A stretch of 64,000 bases of DNA from Salibacterium aidingense DSM 18341 (GCF_000429685.1 NZ_AUCI01000007.1:62001-126000); one strand, 5' to 3'; counted from the first letter of the stretch, positions 43,042 through 51,730 are shown. Notes: generated by a model not told the origin, from the letters alone. Numbers and translations are program-made.

Positions 43042-44303
43042 TCCTCATGTTCTCCTTTCAAAGGGGATGCCGCTGCTGTATACTTTTTGATTTTTTTAGA
43101 TATCGTCGATTGATCGACCCCGAGAGCCTGAGCAGCTTTATAGGTATTATTGAATTTATTGTAGGCTTTTAGCACTAATTCTTTTTCTGCTCTCTCTCTG
43201 GCTTCTTTTAATGTCGGAAGTACTTCCTCTTCCCTGGATACTGCCTCGTTTTCTTCGCTGGAAGGAAACGGCCCGGTTTCCTGCTTAGGGTGATCCAGCA
43301 CACCATTTGTCACGATAAGACGTTCTATCGTGTTCGCCAGCTCCCTTATATTACCGGCCCAATGTTTATGAATAAATTGCTGTTTCGTTTTTTCCGGGAG
43401 GTGAACGGAACGTCCGTATTTCTGATTAAAAGCGGCAGTAAGCTGATCTGTCAGTTCCGGGATATCTTCTTTTCTTTCCCGTAAGGGCGGAATGTTAATA
43501 GGAACGACATTTAAACGGTAATACAGGTCTTCACGGAAAGCCCCTTCTTCAACCAGACCAGATAAATTTTTATTGGTAGCGGCCATAATCCGGACGTTAA
43601 TCTCTTTTTGATGGATTCCCCCTACCTTGCGGATATTATTCGACTGTATAACATCCAATAATTTAGACTGCATGAAGTATGGCAGTTCTGCGATTTCATC
43701 CAGAAAAATGGTGCCATCCTGCGCAGCTTCAAACAGGCCCGTCTTCCCTTTACTTTTTCCTCCGGTAAAAGCCCCCGGCTCGTAGCCAAATAATTCCGAT
43801 TCTATTAAATTTTCAGGGAGGGCCCCGCAGTTCACCGTCAAAAAAGGCCCTGATTTCCGCCGGCTTTTTTTATGGATCAATTCGGCTACTGCACTTTTTC
43901 CTACTCCGGATTCCCCGAGCAGTAAAATGGTAGAATCCACTTCTGAAACATTGTTTATAATTGTCAAAATATGCTGCATGGAAGGAGAATAAAAAATGAA
44001 ATCCGTTTCCTTTTCCTCCCGTAATGGCGAAACATTAAAAAAAACATAAATAGTATGATCCAGATTGTTCAATGGATATCGGAAAACATGGACGATTTCT
44101 CCATTAATAGTCTCCACAGCTTGAAACGTGTGATGTAAATCGATAGGCTCGGAAAAAACATTCTTCCAACTGCAGTGATACATGGAATATCCAGGTACTA
44201 ATACAGCACGAGAACATCGAAATACATCGTCTTCTTTTCCCTTCACTTCTTCAATAATATCCTTAGAATCTGTTAATACGAGCAGCTGACTTTGATAATT
44301 CAT
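43038..44303 (-). CDS. sigma-54-dependent transcriptional activator, TyrR/RocR-like
   Basis: 421 residues from the ATG at 44303 (TGGAGG eight bases upstream). N-terminal PAS-like sensing domain (about 1-105), AAA+ domain with Walker A GESGVGKS (130-137), the sigma-54 loop (GAFTGG at 177-182, not the usual GAFTGA), Walker B FLDEIA (about 200-205) and a C-terminal TyrR/Fis-type helix-turn-helix (TYKAAQALGVDQSTISKKIKKY, about 380-405). It is read away from a sigma-54 promoter at 44446-44462 whose upstream DNA holds three dyad sites, its likely targets. The ligand is unknown; a polyamine or amide is guessed from the target genes. Confidence 0.88.
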   Translation of the reverse strand: MNYQSQLLVLTDSKDIIEEVKGKEDDVFRCSRAVLVPGYSMYHCSWKNVFSEPIDLHHTFQAVETINGEIVHVFRYPLNNLDHTIYVFFNVSPLREEKETDFIFYSPSMQHILTIINNVSEVDSTILLLGESGVGKSAVAELIHKKSRRKSGPFLTVNCGALPENLIESELFGYEPGAFTGGKSKGKTGLFEAAQDGTIFLDEIAELPYFMQSKLLDVIQSNNIRKVGGIHQKEINVRIMAATNKNLSGLVEEGAFREDLYYRLNVVPINIPPLRERKEDIPELTDQLTAAFNQKYGRSVHLPEKTKQQFIHKHWAGNIRELANTIERLIVTNGVLDHPKQETGPFPSSEENEAVSREEEVLPTLKEARERAEKELVLKAYNKFNNTYKAAQALGVDQSTISKKIKKYTAAASPLKGEHEE

Positions 44304-44320
44304 CAAAAAAACCTCCAGGT

Positions 44321-44397
44321 GATGACTAATATCATCAACGATGAAATACATCATCATCAATGACAAAATATATGCCAGGAGGATGATATAAATCATC
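44321..44397. promoter_or_regulatory. three GATGA-N6-TCATC activator sites
   Basis: Identical architecture at 44321-44336, 44340-44355 and 44382-44397. Centres are 19 and 42 bp apart, near whole numbers of helical turns, and lie about 83, 126 and 145 bp upstream of the predicted sigma-54 start. The first two overlap the region near the activator's own start codon, allowing autoregulation. Confidence 0.8.
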
Positions 44398-44445
44398 TTT
44401 TCATTCAGGATAGTCAACATACATTGAAAAATCAACTCCCTAATG

Positions 44446-44462
44446 TTGGCATAATATTTGCA
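44446..44462 (+). promoter_or_regulatory. sigma-54 (-24/-12) promoter of the nitrilase-permease operon
   Basis: TTGGCATAATATTTGCA: GG at 44448-44449 and GC at 44460-44461 are 12 bases apart, with the TGGCAC-N5-TTGCW pattern matched at all but one position. The start site should be near 44473. Confidence 0.85.
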
Positions 44463-44493
44463 ATATTAACAGACAGAAAGGATGGATTAAGAT

Positions 44494-45288
44494 ATGCGCA
44501 TATCATTAGCACAATTTACGCCAAAATTAAAATCTAAGGACTACAATTTATCTCGCATTCTGGACTATTTAAAGGAGGCCGGAAAACAAGGAGCGGATCT
44601 TGTACTCTTTCCAGAAATGTCGTTAACAGGGTATCTGCTGGAAGAGGAAACCGAGACGTTCGCTGAAACGCTGGACAGCGGATTTCTGCAAACCATTCAG
44701 AAGGAGTGCCGCCAATTAAATGTGGCTGCTGTTATATCCTTTCCCGAAAAATACAACGAGGCATCCTATATTTGTGCGCTCTGCATCGACTCCCGCGGAA
44801 ACATTCTAGAGCGGTATCATAAATCCCATCTATTTGACAGTGAGAAAAAATATTTTGCGAAAGGCAGTACCTACCCTGTTTTTACCATTTCCGGGATAAG
44901 GATTGGCATGATAATCTGTTATGACCTGGAATTCCCTGAAGTTTCCCGGCTGCTTCGGCTTAAGGGGGCAGACCTTATCCTTGTCTCCACCGCAAATATG
45001 AAGCCGTATGAAAGCTACCAGGATGTATTTTTAAAAAGCCGGGCCATGGAAAATGAAATACCAATGGTAATTTGTAACAGGCTCGGTACCGAAGGAGAAT
45101 TGGAATTCTTCGGGGAAAGTAAAGCAGTGGATGGAACAGGAAAAGTATTATTTCATGCCGGCATAAAAGAGGGGCTTTTTCCTGTAGATGTCCCCGTACA
45201 GGCACCGCTAGATGAGAAATTAAATTATATAAATAATATTCATCCTGATATATTCAGACAGTTAATTGATGCCGGCAATCATTATTAA
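44494..45288 (+). CDS. nitrilase-superfamily carbon-nitrogen hydrolase (active triad)
   Basis: 264 residues. Catalytic triad E41 (FPEMSLTGY), K110 (RYHKSHLF) and C142 (ICYDLEFPE) intact. Such amidohydrolases cleave amides, omega-amides or N-carbamoyl compounds. AAAGGATGG before the ATG. It is read with a PuuP-like importer from a sigma-54 promoter, so a polyamine-derived amide such as an N-carbamoyl or gamma-glutamyl compound is a plausible substrate, by inference. Confidence 0.88.
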   Translation: MRISLAQFTPKLKSKDYNLSRILDYLKEAGKQGADLVLFPEMSLTGYLLEEETETFAETLDSGFLQTIQKECRQLNVAAVISFPEKYNEASYICALCIDSRGNILERYHKSHLFDSEKKYFAKGSTYPVFTISGIRIGMIICYDLEFPEVSRLLRLKGADLILVSTANMKPYESYQDVFLKSRAMENEIPMVICNRLGTEGELEFFGESKAVDGTGKVLFHAGIKEGLFPVDVPVQAPLDEKLNYINNIHPDIFRQLIDAGNHY

Positions 45289-45306
45289 AGAAGGAAGGTA
45301 GATCTG

Positions 45307-46635
45307 ATGGCAAATGCTACGTTAAAAAGGACACTCACTTTATATCAAGTTGTTTTATTTGGACTGGCTTATATGACACCGATGATTGTATTTGGAACCT
45401 ATGGGGTGCTTGCTGATACGACGAAAGGGTTTGTGCCTTCCGCCTATATGGTGGCGATGACAGCGATGCTTTTTACAGCTTACAGCTATGGAAGAATGGT
45501 ACAGGCCTTCCCTGTTTCGGGTTCTGCCTATACATATACGCGGAAATCTATCAGCGCTCCTTTAGGATTTATGGTCGGCTGGTCGGTGCTGCTGGATTAC
45601 TTATTTCTTCCGATGGTGATCTGGCTCATCGGAGGAGTCTATTTGAACAACGCTTTTCCGATCATTCCGGTTTGGGTATGGATCCTTTTATTTATCATTA
45701 TTACCACCACCGTCAATTTTATCGGGATCACCATGACGACGAAAGTCAATTTATTAATGATGATATTTCAACTGCTCGTGGTCGGGCTGTTTATCGTCCT
45801 TTGTATTGTTAATTTATTTCAGGGAATGGGCACCGGAACAATTTTCACCTTTAACCCGTTTCTAGGAGAAGATGCAGAATTTCCGCAGATTCTTGCCGGG
45901 GCTTCTATTGCCTGTTATTCCTTTTTAGGATTTGACGCGGTTACGACGTTGTCAGAAGAAACCATAGAGCCGAAGAAAACCCTGCCCAGGGCAATTTTTC
46001 TTATTACCCTTATTGGGGGCGGTATTTTTATGGCTGCTTCTTATTTTCTCCATTTGGTTTACCCGGATTTCAGCGCATTTACCAACTCAGATGCTGCAGC
46101 GTACGAAATTGCTTTACAAATTGGAGGGAACCTTTTCAGTGCGGTTTTCCTGGCAGGCTTAATCCTTGCCCAATTTGCCTCTGGTCTTTCTGCCCAAACC
46201 AGCGCGGCCCGTCTGCTTTATGCGATGGGACGGGACGGCGTACTGCCGCAAAAAGTATTTGGTTATATCAGCGCGGCGTCGAGAATCCCTGTCATAAACC
46301 TCTGTATCGTGGGAGCAGTAGGTCTGCTGGCCGTATTTTTAGACATGACTACGTCGACGTCCTTTATCAATTTCGGAGCTTTTGCAACGTTTACCTTTGT
46401 TAATCTTTCGGTGATTGCCCATTACTTCATAAAAGAGCAGCGGAGGCAAGGGAAAGATCTAATCCTCTATTTGCTTGTCCCCTTGATTGGAGCGGGGCTG
46501 GATATTGCTTTATTCATCAATCTTGATCAAAATGCCTTGATTCTTGGTACGATATGGGCCGTCATTGGTTTCCTCTATTTACTGGCCATCACAAGATTTT
46601 TCAGCCGAAAAACCCCCGATTTACAAATGGATTAA
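45307..46635 (+). CDS. APC-family permease, PuuP-like (putrescine/amine importer)
   Basis: 442 residues, 12 helices. By memory the sequence follows E. coli PuuP closely: QVVLFGLAYMTPMIVFGTYG, FPVSGSAYTYTRKSI, GWSVLLDYLFLPM, CYSFLGFDAVTTLSEET, RLLYAMGRDGVLPQKVFGY and INFGAFATFTFVNLSV. That suggests proton-coupled uptake of putrescine or a similar diamine. It lies 18 bp after the nitrilase gene in the same transcript. Confidence 0.85.
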   Translation: MANATLKRTLTLYQVVLFGLAYMTPMIVFGTYGVLADTTKGFVPSAYMVAMTAMLFTAYSYGRMVQAFPVSGSAYTYTRKSISAPLGFMVGWSVLLDYLFLPMVIWLIGGVYLNNAFPIIPVWVWILLFIIITTTVNFIGITMTTKVNLLMMIFQLLVVGLFIVLCIVNLFQGMGTGTIFTFNPFLGEDAEFPQILAGASIACYSFLGFDAVTTLSEETIEPKKTLPRAIFLITLIGGGIFMAASYFLHLVYPDFSAFTNSDAAAYEIALQIGGNLFSAVFLAGLILAQFASGLSAQTSAARLLYAMGRDGVLPQKVFGYISAASRIPVINLCIVGAVGLLAVFLDMTTSTSFINFGAFATFTFVNLSVIAHYFIKEQRRQGKDLILYLLVPLIGAGLDIALFINLDQNALILGTIWAVIGFLYLLAITRFFSRKTPDLQMD

Positions 46636-46673
46636 GCAAAAGCATCCTTATTTTCTCCGTCTTTACCATGACA

Positions 46674-47137
46674 AGAGTCTGAGCCAAAACATTATCATGG
46701 ACAAAAAATCCGAACGATTTTTTCCATAAATCGTTCGGGTTTTTGTGTATTGTTCTATCGCTGCGTCAAAATAGGTCGCTTTCCGCGGGCACGGCTCGAG
46801 CCTCCTCAGAAGAAAGCCACTTCCTGCGGGGTCTCGAGACTCGTGCTTTTCCCGCAGGAGTCGACCTATTTTGACTCCGCTGAATGGACGTTCTTGTTAT
46901 ATAAACCCTAAGATGTCCGTTTTACCAATTTTCTTTCGTTTGGCCCAACCTCCCTCTCTATTCAGCCGAGGCCGGCCATGGAGACTCCTATGGGACGAAG
47001 AGGAACTGAAGATTCCCTTGGTAATGCGATCTTCTTTACCAAGGGAGCTGGAAAGCGCAGTGACCGGGTGCACCGATCCCATCGTCATTGTTTTGTTCGG
47101 GTTTTAGGCCGGCTCCTATCCTTCTGTCCCGGCCTCT
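46674..47137 (+). mobile_element. MITE-like element A (left flank of the drug-resistance module)
   Basis: Starts AGAGTCTGAGCCAAAAC and ends with the inverted version TTCTGTCCCGGCCTCT at 47122-47137. It includes the family GAACGAT hairpin (46701-46744), a CCGCAGG/CTGCGGG palindrome region (46811-46860) and a stretch (46674-46975) nearly identical to element B on the opposite strand, then about 150 bp of private sequence (46976-47121) without a gene. It fills the gap between the PuuP-like gene and lmrB. No transposase. Confidence 0.65.
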
Positions 47138-47143
47138 TGTTTT

Positions 47144-48556
47144 CTATTCGTCCTCTACGGTTTGATGCTTAATGAAGAAGCTGAGCACAAGGCCTATAAA
47201 CCCTAGAATGGAAGCCACCCAGAAAGCCATATTGACGCCGTGAATTAACCCTTCCACCTCTATGTCAGGTCCTTCCCCTAATGTCATGGTTGTCATCACT
47301 GTCACCAGCAGAGCGGTGCCGATAGAGCCGGCAACCTGACGAAGGGTATTGTTCATTGCCGTCCCATGTGGAATCAAATGCCTCGGAAGGACATTCAGCC
47401 CCGCCGTGGTTACCGGCATCATGACCATGGAAACACCGAGCATCCGAAGGGAATACAAGACGGTCATGTATACAAAGGAAGTGGTCGTCGATAAATCCGT
47501 ATACATCAGGTTGGACAGGGTAACAAGAGAAAGTCCAATCACAGCCAGCCATCTGGCGCCGATCTTATCGAATATTCTCCCGGAAATGGGAGACATCATT
47601 CCCATGAGCAGCGCCCCCGGAAGCATCATTAATCCGGATTCTGTAGCACTGAAATCACGAAAGTTCTGCATGTAAATCGGCAGAATCGTAGCCGCGCCGA
47701 TCATCGCCATAAATACAAGCATACCAACCGCCGTGGTTAAGGAAAACATACCATAACGCAGCACCCTTATTTCAAGGATTGGCTCCTCTAACTTCAGCTG
47801 CCTGGTGCCAAATACCAATAAGGCAATGATGCCGATTCCCATGGAGATAATAACATCCGCACTGCCCCATCCATGATTTCCTGCTGTACTAAATCCATAG
47901 AGGATGCCTCCAAAACCAAGGGTGGATAAAACGATAGAGAAAATATCCACTTTTGGAAAATGACGTTCGGTCACGTTTTTCAAGACATAATACGCAAAGA
48001 TGATGTCAAGAAAGGCAATCGGAAATACGATATAAAATAAAGTCCGCCAATGAAAATGGTCTACCATAAAACCGGAAAGTGTCGGTCCTATGGCCGGTGC
48101 AAAGGCAATAACCAGCCCAAGGAATCCCATAGCCTGCCCTCTTTTGTTGATTGGAAAAATAAGCAGGACGACGGTTTGCATTAATGGCATCATTATTCCT
48201 GCAGCGCTGGCCTGTACAATCCGCCCTGCCATTAATACCGGAAAGTTTGGAGCAAGAGCGCAAATAAGCGTTCCTACAGCAAATGTTGATATAGCAGTAA
48301 TAAAGAGCCGCCGGGTAGTAAACGTTTCAATTAAAAAGGCGGTGACTGGAATCATAATACCGTTCACCAGCATAAATATGGTCGTTAACCATTGTGCTGT
48401 ATTCTCTGTGATATTTAAATCATTCATAATTGGCGGAAGGGCGGTAGCCAATAATGTCTGATTCAAAATGGCGACAAAGGCGCCGATAAGGAGGACGGCC
48501 ATGATTGGAATTTTCTTAATGCCCTGTTGATTGTTTTCTTGCGTTTGATTTGTCAT
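47144..48556 (-). CDS. lmrB: DHA2-family multidrug efflux transporter, LmrB-like
   Basis: 470 residues, 14 helices (EmrB/QacA type). Motif A-like MAGRIVQASAAGIMMPLMQT and motif C GLVIAFAPAIGPTLSG are present. LmrB exports lincomycin and other drugs in B. subtilis. Read 30 bp after the TetR gene; its 3' end lies 7 bp from element A. Confidence 0.88.
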   Translation of the reverse strand: MTNQTQENNQQGIKKIPIMAVLLIGAFVAILNQTLLATALPPIMNDLNITENTAQWLTTIFMLVNGIMIPVTAFLIETFTTRRLFITAISTFAVGTLICALAPNFPVLMAGRIVQASAAGIMMPLMQTVVLLIFPINKRGQAMGFLGLVIAFAPAIGPTLSGFMVDHFHWRTLFYIVFPIAFLDIIFAYYVLKNVTERHFPKVDIFSIVLSTLGFGGILYGFSTAGNHGWGSADVIISMGIGIIALLVFGTRQLKLEEPILEIRVLRYGMFSLTTAVGMLVFMAMIGAATILPIYMQNFRDFSATESGLMMLPGALLMGMMSPISGRIFDKIGARWLAVIGLSLVTLSNLMYTDLSTTTSFVYMTVLYSLRMLGVSMVMMPVTTAGLNVLPRHLIPHGTAMNNTLRQVAGSIGTALLVTVMTTMTLGEGPDIEVEGLIHGVNMAFWVASILGFIGLVLSFFIKHQTVEDE

Positions 48557-48586
48557 ACTATCTGCCTTCTTTTTTTGAATTTCTTC

Positions 48587-49459
48587 TTATAATACTTTTT
48601 CCATATGATCCGCATGTGGTTTTAATTCTGGATGCTCACGTAAAAAAGCCAGGAGGGCGTGTATAAGAAAAAAACGGGGTTCCTGCTTTTTCCATTCTTC
48701 TGCCAACAGCTCCACAGCATCAAGATAATCCTGTTTTTTATCTTCTGTTTCTGAAAAAAGATATTCAATCCTAGCTTTTGCTGCGGTCAGCTGCTCTTCT
48801 CTTTCCTCTTCTTTGGTTTTATTTCCTGGGTGTTCGGCTATTTGTTCGTATTCCCTCATTAAGTCGTCGGTTAATATAGGATTCAGCTGACTGCCGTGCT
48901 CAACCAGAATATCTATTTTTGAAATAATACCCTGTGCAAAAACGTCCGGCTCTGCCGTTGTATTATTTTCTTTAATGAGGGTAATATATTCTTTCATAGC
49001 CCCCTGTAAAAATAAAACGTGATCCCAAATGTGCGGCCTTATTTTATCTCCGTATACTTCCAGCAGCCAATCCTTGTGCAGTCTGATCATCGCTGCTTTC
49101 GTCTTTTTCATCAGCGGCAGCAGTTTTTTATTTTCCTGCACGGGCACGACTTTTTGAAGCAATAAGAAGAATTCTCTGTTATCCGCTATCCCTTCAAGCT
49201 CCAGGCTGATGATTTTGGTCAACTGCCCTTTTAGAGACAGGGATTGATCAAAATGTACATTTTTAGCCCGCTTTAATATTTGCTGGTGATTGTATCGGAA
49301 CACTTCAATCAGCAAATCTTCCTTGGAAGCAAAATAATTATAAAAGCTTCCTTTGGATATCCTGCAGGAAGAAACAATTTCCTGTACAGAAGTGGAAAAA
49401 TAGCCCTTTTCCGAAAACATCTTCAATGCTGTTACAATAATGGACTCGTGTTTATCCAT
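48587..49459 (-). CDS. TetR-family regulator with long C-terminal extension
   Basis: 290 residues from the ATG at 49459 (AAAGGAAG about ten bases upstream). N-terminal TetR helix-turn-helix (ALKMFSEKGYFSTSVQEIVSSCRISKGSFYNYFASKEDLL). It is about 90 residues longer than a typical TetR; the extra C-terminal part is acidic, helical and probably coiled (NKTKEEEREEQLTAAKARIEYLF). It likely represses the lmrB gene that follows, as LmrA does for LmrB. Confidence 0.9.
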   Translation of the reverse strand: MDKHESIIVTALKMFSEKGYFSTSVQEIVSSCRISKGSFYNYFASKEDLLIEVFRYNHQQILKRAKNVHFDQSLSLKGQLTKIISLELEGIADNREFFLLLQKVVPVQENKKLLPLMKKTKAAMIRLHKDWLLEVYGDKIRPHIWDHVLFLQGAMKEYITLIKENNTTAEPDVFAQGIISKIDILVEHGSQLNPILTDDLMREYEQIAEHPGNKTKEEEREEQLTAAKARIEYLFSETEDKKQDYLDAVELLAEEWKKQEPRFFLIHALLAFLREHPELKPHADHMEKVL

Positions 49460-49522
49460 CTGTGGTGCGCTTCCTTTCTTTTGTGATGACCAAAAAGTCA
49501 TTTTAGAACTACTTAGTTTCAA

Positions 49523-49562
49523 AGACCTATTATATTCTATAACTACCTGGTCTTCTTGTCAA
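49523..49562 (-). promoter_or_regulatory. tetR-lmrB promoter with dyad operator
   Basis: TTGACA (49562-49557), 17-bp spacer, TAGAAT (49539-49534). AGACC (49523-49527) and GGTCT (49549-49553) form a dyad across the -10 and spacer, like the AGACC-containing boxes bound by LmrA-type repressors. Confidence 0.65.
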
Positions 49563-49665
49563 AACATAAAATTTAAAAAGACCGTTCTTTTTGTGCCTGT
49601 TTTTCGTCTTATTCCTTTTAAATGTGTTATCATATCAAGTAGTTTATTAAAAAGGATGTATGTTG

Positions 49666-51267
49666 ATGATTTCTTGCCAAAATGTAGAACTCCGTTTTGG
49701 AGATAAAAAACTTTTTGAAGATGTAAACATTAAATTCACTCCCGGAAACTGTTATGGAATTATCGGTGCGAACGGAGCCGGGAAGTCGACTTTTTTAAAA
49801 ATATTATCCGGCGAAATTGAATCCCAGGCCGGTCATGTCCATATGGAAAAAGGGCGGCGGCTGGCTGTCTTAAAACAGAATCATTTCGCCTATGAATCCG
49901 AACGGGTTTTAGATGTCGTGATCATGGGACACAGCCGTCTGTATGAAGTATTACAGGAGAAAGATGCCATATACATGAAACCGGATTTTTCCGATGAAGA
50001 TGGCATGAAAGCGGCCGAACTGGAAGCAGAATTCGCTGAACTTGGCGGTTATGAAGCAGAAACGGAAGCAGCCCAGCTCCTGCGGGGACTTGGTGTAGAA
50101 GAAGAACTTCATGAGAAAAAAATGTCAGAGTTGGCCGGACCGGAAAAAGTAAAGGTACTGCTTGCCCAGGCCTTGTTTGGTTCCCCGGACATTCTATTAA
50201 TGGATGAGCCGACAAACAACCTTGATATCGCCGCTGTCCAATGGCTCGAAGAATTTCTGATCAACTTCGAAAATACGGTCATCGTAGTATCCCACGACCG
50301 CCACTTTTTAAACGAAGTCTGCACTCATATTGCAGATGTGGATTTTGGCAAAATTGAGCTATATGTCGGCAACTATGACTTCTGGTATGAATCCAGTCAG
50401 CTTGCCCAAAAAATGGCCAAAGAAGAAAATAAGAAAAAGGAAGAAAAAATTAAAGAATTGAAGGAATTTATCGCCCGCTTTAGTGCCAATAAATCGAAAT
50501 CCAGGCAGGCAACCTCCAGGAAAAAGACACTTGATAATATCACACTGGACGATATTAAACCATCCTCCAGACGTTACCCGTTCATTCAATTCAAACCAGA
50601 GCGTGAACTTGGGAAAGACTTATTAACCGTCGATGGTTTGACAAAGACGATCGACGGGGTGAAAGTGCTTGATAATGTAAGTTTTACGTTAAGAAGCGGA
50701 GAAAAAGCGGCCTTTGTCGGGGATCAGGAAATTGCGAAAACAACTTTGTTTAAAATCATCTCCGGCGAATTGGAGCCGGACAGTGGATCGTATAAATGGG
50801 GACTGACGACATCGCTCTCCTATTTCCCGAAAGACAACTCTTATTACTTTGAAGATGTCGATCTGAACCTGGTGGAATGGCTGCGGCAGTATTCCCCAAA
50901 CGACCAAACGGAAACCTTTATCCGCAGCTTTTTGGGCAGAATGCTGTTTTCGGGAGAAGAAGTGTTCAAAAAAGCCAAAGTATTATCCGGGGGAGAAAAA
51001 GTACGCTGTATGCTTTCCAAAATGATGCTCAGCGGAGCGAATGTATTAGTACTGGATGAACCAACCAACCATTTAGATCTTGAATCCATCACTGCGCTGA
51101 ATAACGGGTTGATCAATTTCAACGGTTCCGTCCTGTTCTCTTCCCACGACCATGAATTTATACAGACGATCGCGAACCGGATTATTGAATTTACACCGGA
51201 TGGCGTTATTGATAAACAGACGACGTACGATGAGTATATTGAGGACCAGAAACTTCAAAAAAAATAA
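49666..51267 (+). CDS. ykpA: ABC-F family ATPase, YkpA/YbiT-like
   Basis: 533 residues (starting MISCQNVELRFGDKKLFE; an ATG at 49660 adds ML). Two ABC domains in one chain and no membrane part: Walker A GANGAGKST (38-46) and DQEIAKTT in the second, which lacks the normal GxxGxGKS Lys-Ser/Thr fit (GDQEIAKTTL); signatures LAGPEKVKVL and LSGGEKVRCML; Walker B LLMDEPTNNLD and LVLDEPTNHLD. ABC-F proteins act on the ribosome; several protect it from antibiotics, others are housekeeping. It stands between tetR and element B. Confidence 0.88.
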   Translation: MISCQNVELRFGDKKLFEDVNIKFTPGNCYGIIGANGAGKSTFLKILSGEIESQAGHVHMEKGRRLAVLKQNHFAYESERVLDVVIMGHSRLYEVLQEKDAIYMKPDFSDEDGMKAAELEAEFAELGGYEAETEAAQLLRGLGVEEELHEKKMSELAGPEKVKVLLAQALFGSPDILLMDEPTNNLDIAAVQWLEEFLINFENTVIVVSHDRHFLNEVCTHIADVDFGKIELYVGNYDFWYESSQLAQKMAKEENKKKEEKIKELKEFIARFSANKSKSRQATSRKKTLDNITLDDIKPSSRRYPFIQFKPERELGKDLLTVDGLTKTIDGVKVLDNVSFTLRSGEKAAFVGDQEIAKTTLFKIISGELEPDSGSYKWGLTTSLSYFPKDNSYYFEDVDLNLVEWLRQYSPNDQTETFIRSFLGRMLFSGEEVFKKAKVLSGGEKVRCMLSKMMLSGANVLVLDEPTNHLDLESITALNNGLINFNGSVLFSSHDHEFIQTIANRIIEFTPDGVIDKQTTYDEYIEDQKLQKK

Positions 51268-51280
51268 TATAAAAATTCAC

Positions 51281-51663
51281 AGGGCCTGTGACAAAACCCG
51301 GCCTCGGCTGAATAGAGAGGGAGGTTGGGTCAAACGAAAGAAAAATTGGTAAAACGGACATCTAAGGGTTTATATATCAAGAACGTCCATTCAGCGGAGT
51401 CAAAATAGTTCGACTCCTGCGGGAAAAGCACGAGTCTCGAGACCCCGCAGGAAGGGATTTTTCCCCGAGGGCCCGCAGGATGCGGGTCAGATCGGCGTCG
51501 GCACAGGATGTGCCGTCCTTAGCCGATCCTCCTTTATTCGAGCCGTGCCCGCGGAAAGCGACCTATTTTGACGCAGCGATAGAACAATACACAAAAATCC
51601 GAACGATTTATGGAAAAAATCGTTCGGATTTTTTGTCCTTGATAACGTTTTGTCCCAGACTCT
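51281..51663 (-). mobile_element. MITE-like element B (right flank of the drug-resistance module)
   Basis: Reverse-strand partner of element A: AGAGTCTGGGACAAAAC at 51663 downward and AGGGCCTGTGACAAAAC at 51281 upward form 17-bp terminal repeats (14 matches). Stretch 51298-51663 repeats 46674-46975 on the other strand except for about 85 bp extra in the middle (51455-51540). Contains the GAACGAT hairpin at 51593-51636. Confidence 0.7.
51455..51540. repeat. palindrome-rich insert private to element B
   Basis: Not present in element A. Holds CCCGCA/TGCGGG (51472-51486) and a nested pair, ATCGGC/GCCGAT (51491-51527) enclosing GGCAC/GTGCC (51500-51514). Confidence 0.6.
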
Positions 51664-51688
51664 TTCCTGTTATAAAGAAAATGTAACC

Positions 51689-51730
51689 GAGGCAGAAGCG
51701 GAAGGCGGCGACGCCTGCAGCGGATGCCTC
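51689..51730. repeat. nested hairpin in the gap before the HtrA-like gene
   Basis: GAGGCA ... TGCCTC enclosing AGGCG gcga CGCCT, each arm 8 bases apart from the next. Its GCGGAAGGCGGCGACGCCTG core looks like a widespread Bacillaceae repeat (remembered, unverified). The rest of 51664-51861 shows nothing else I can name. Confidence 0.5.
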
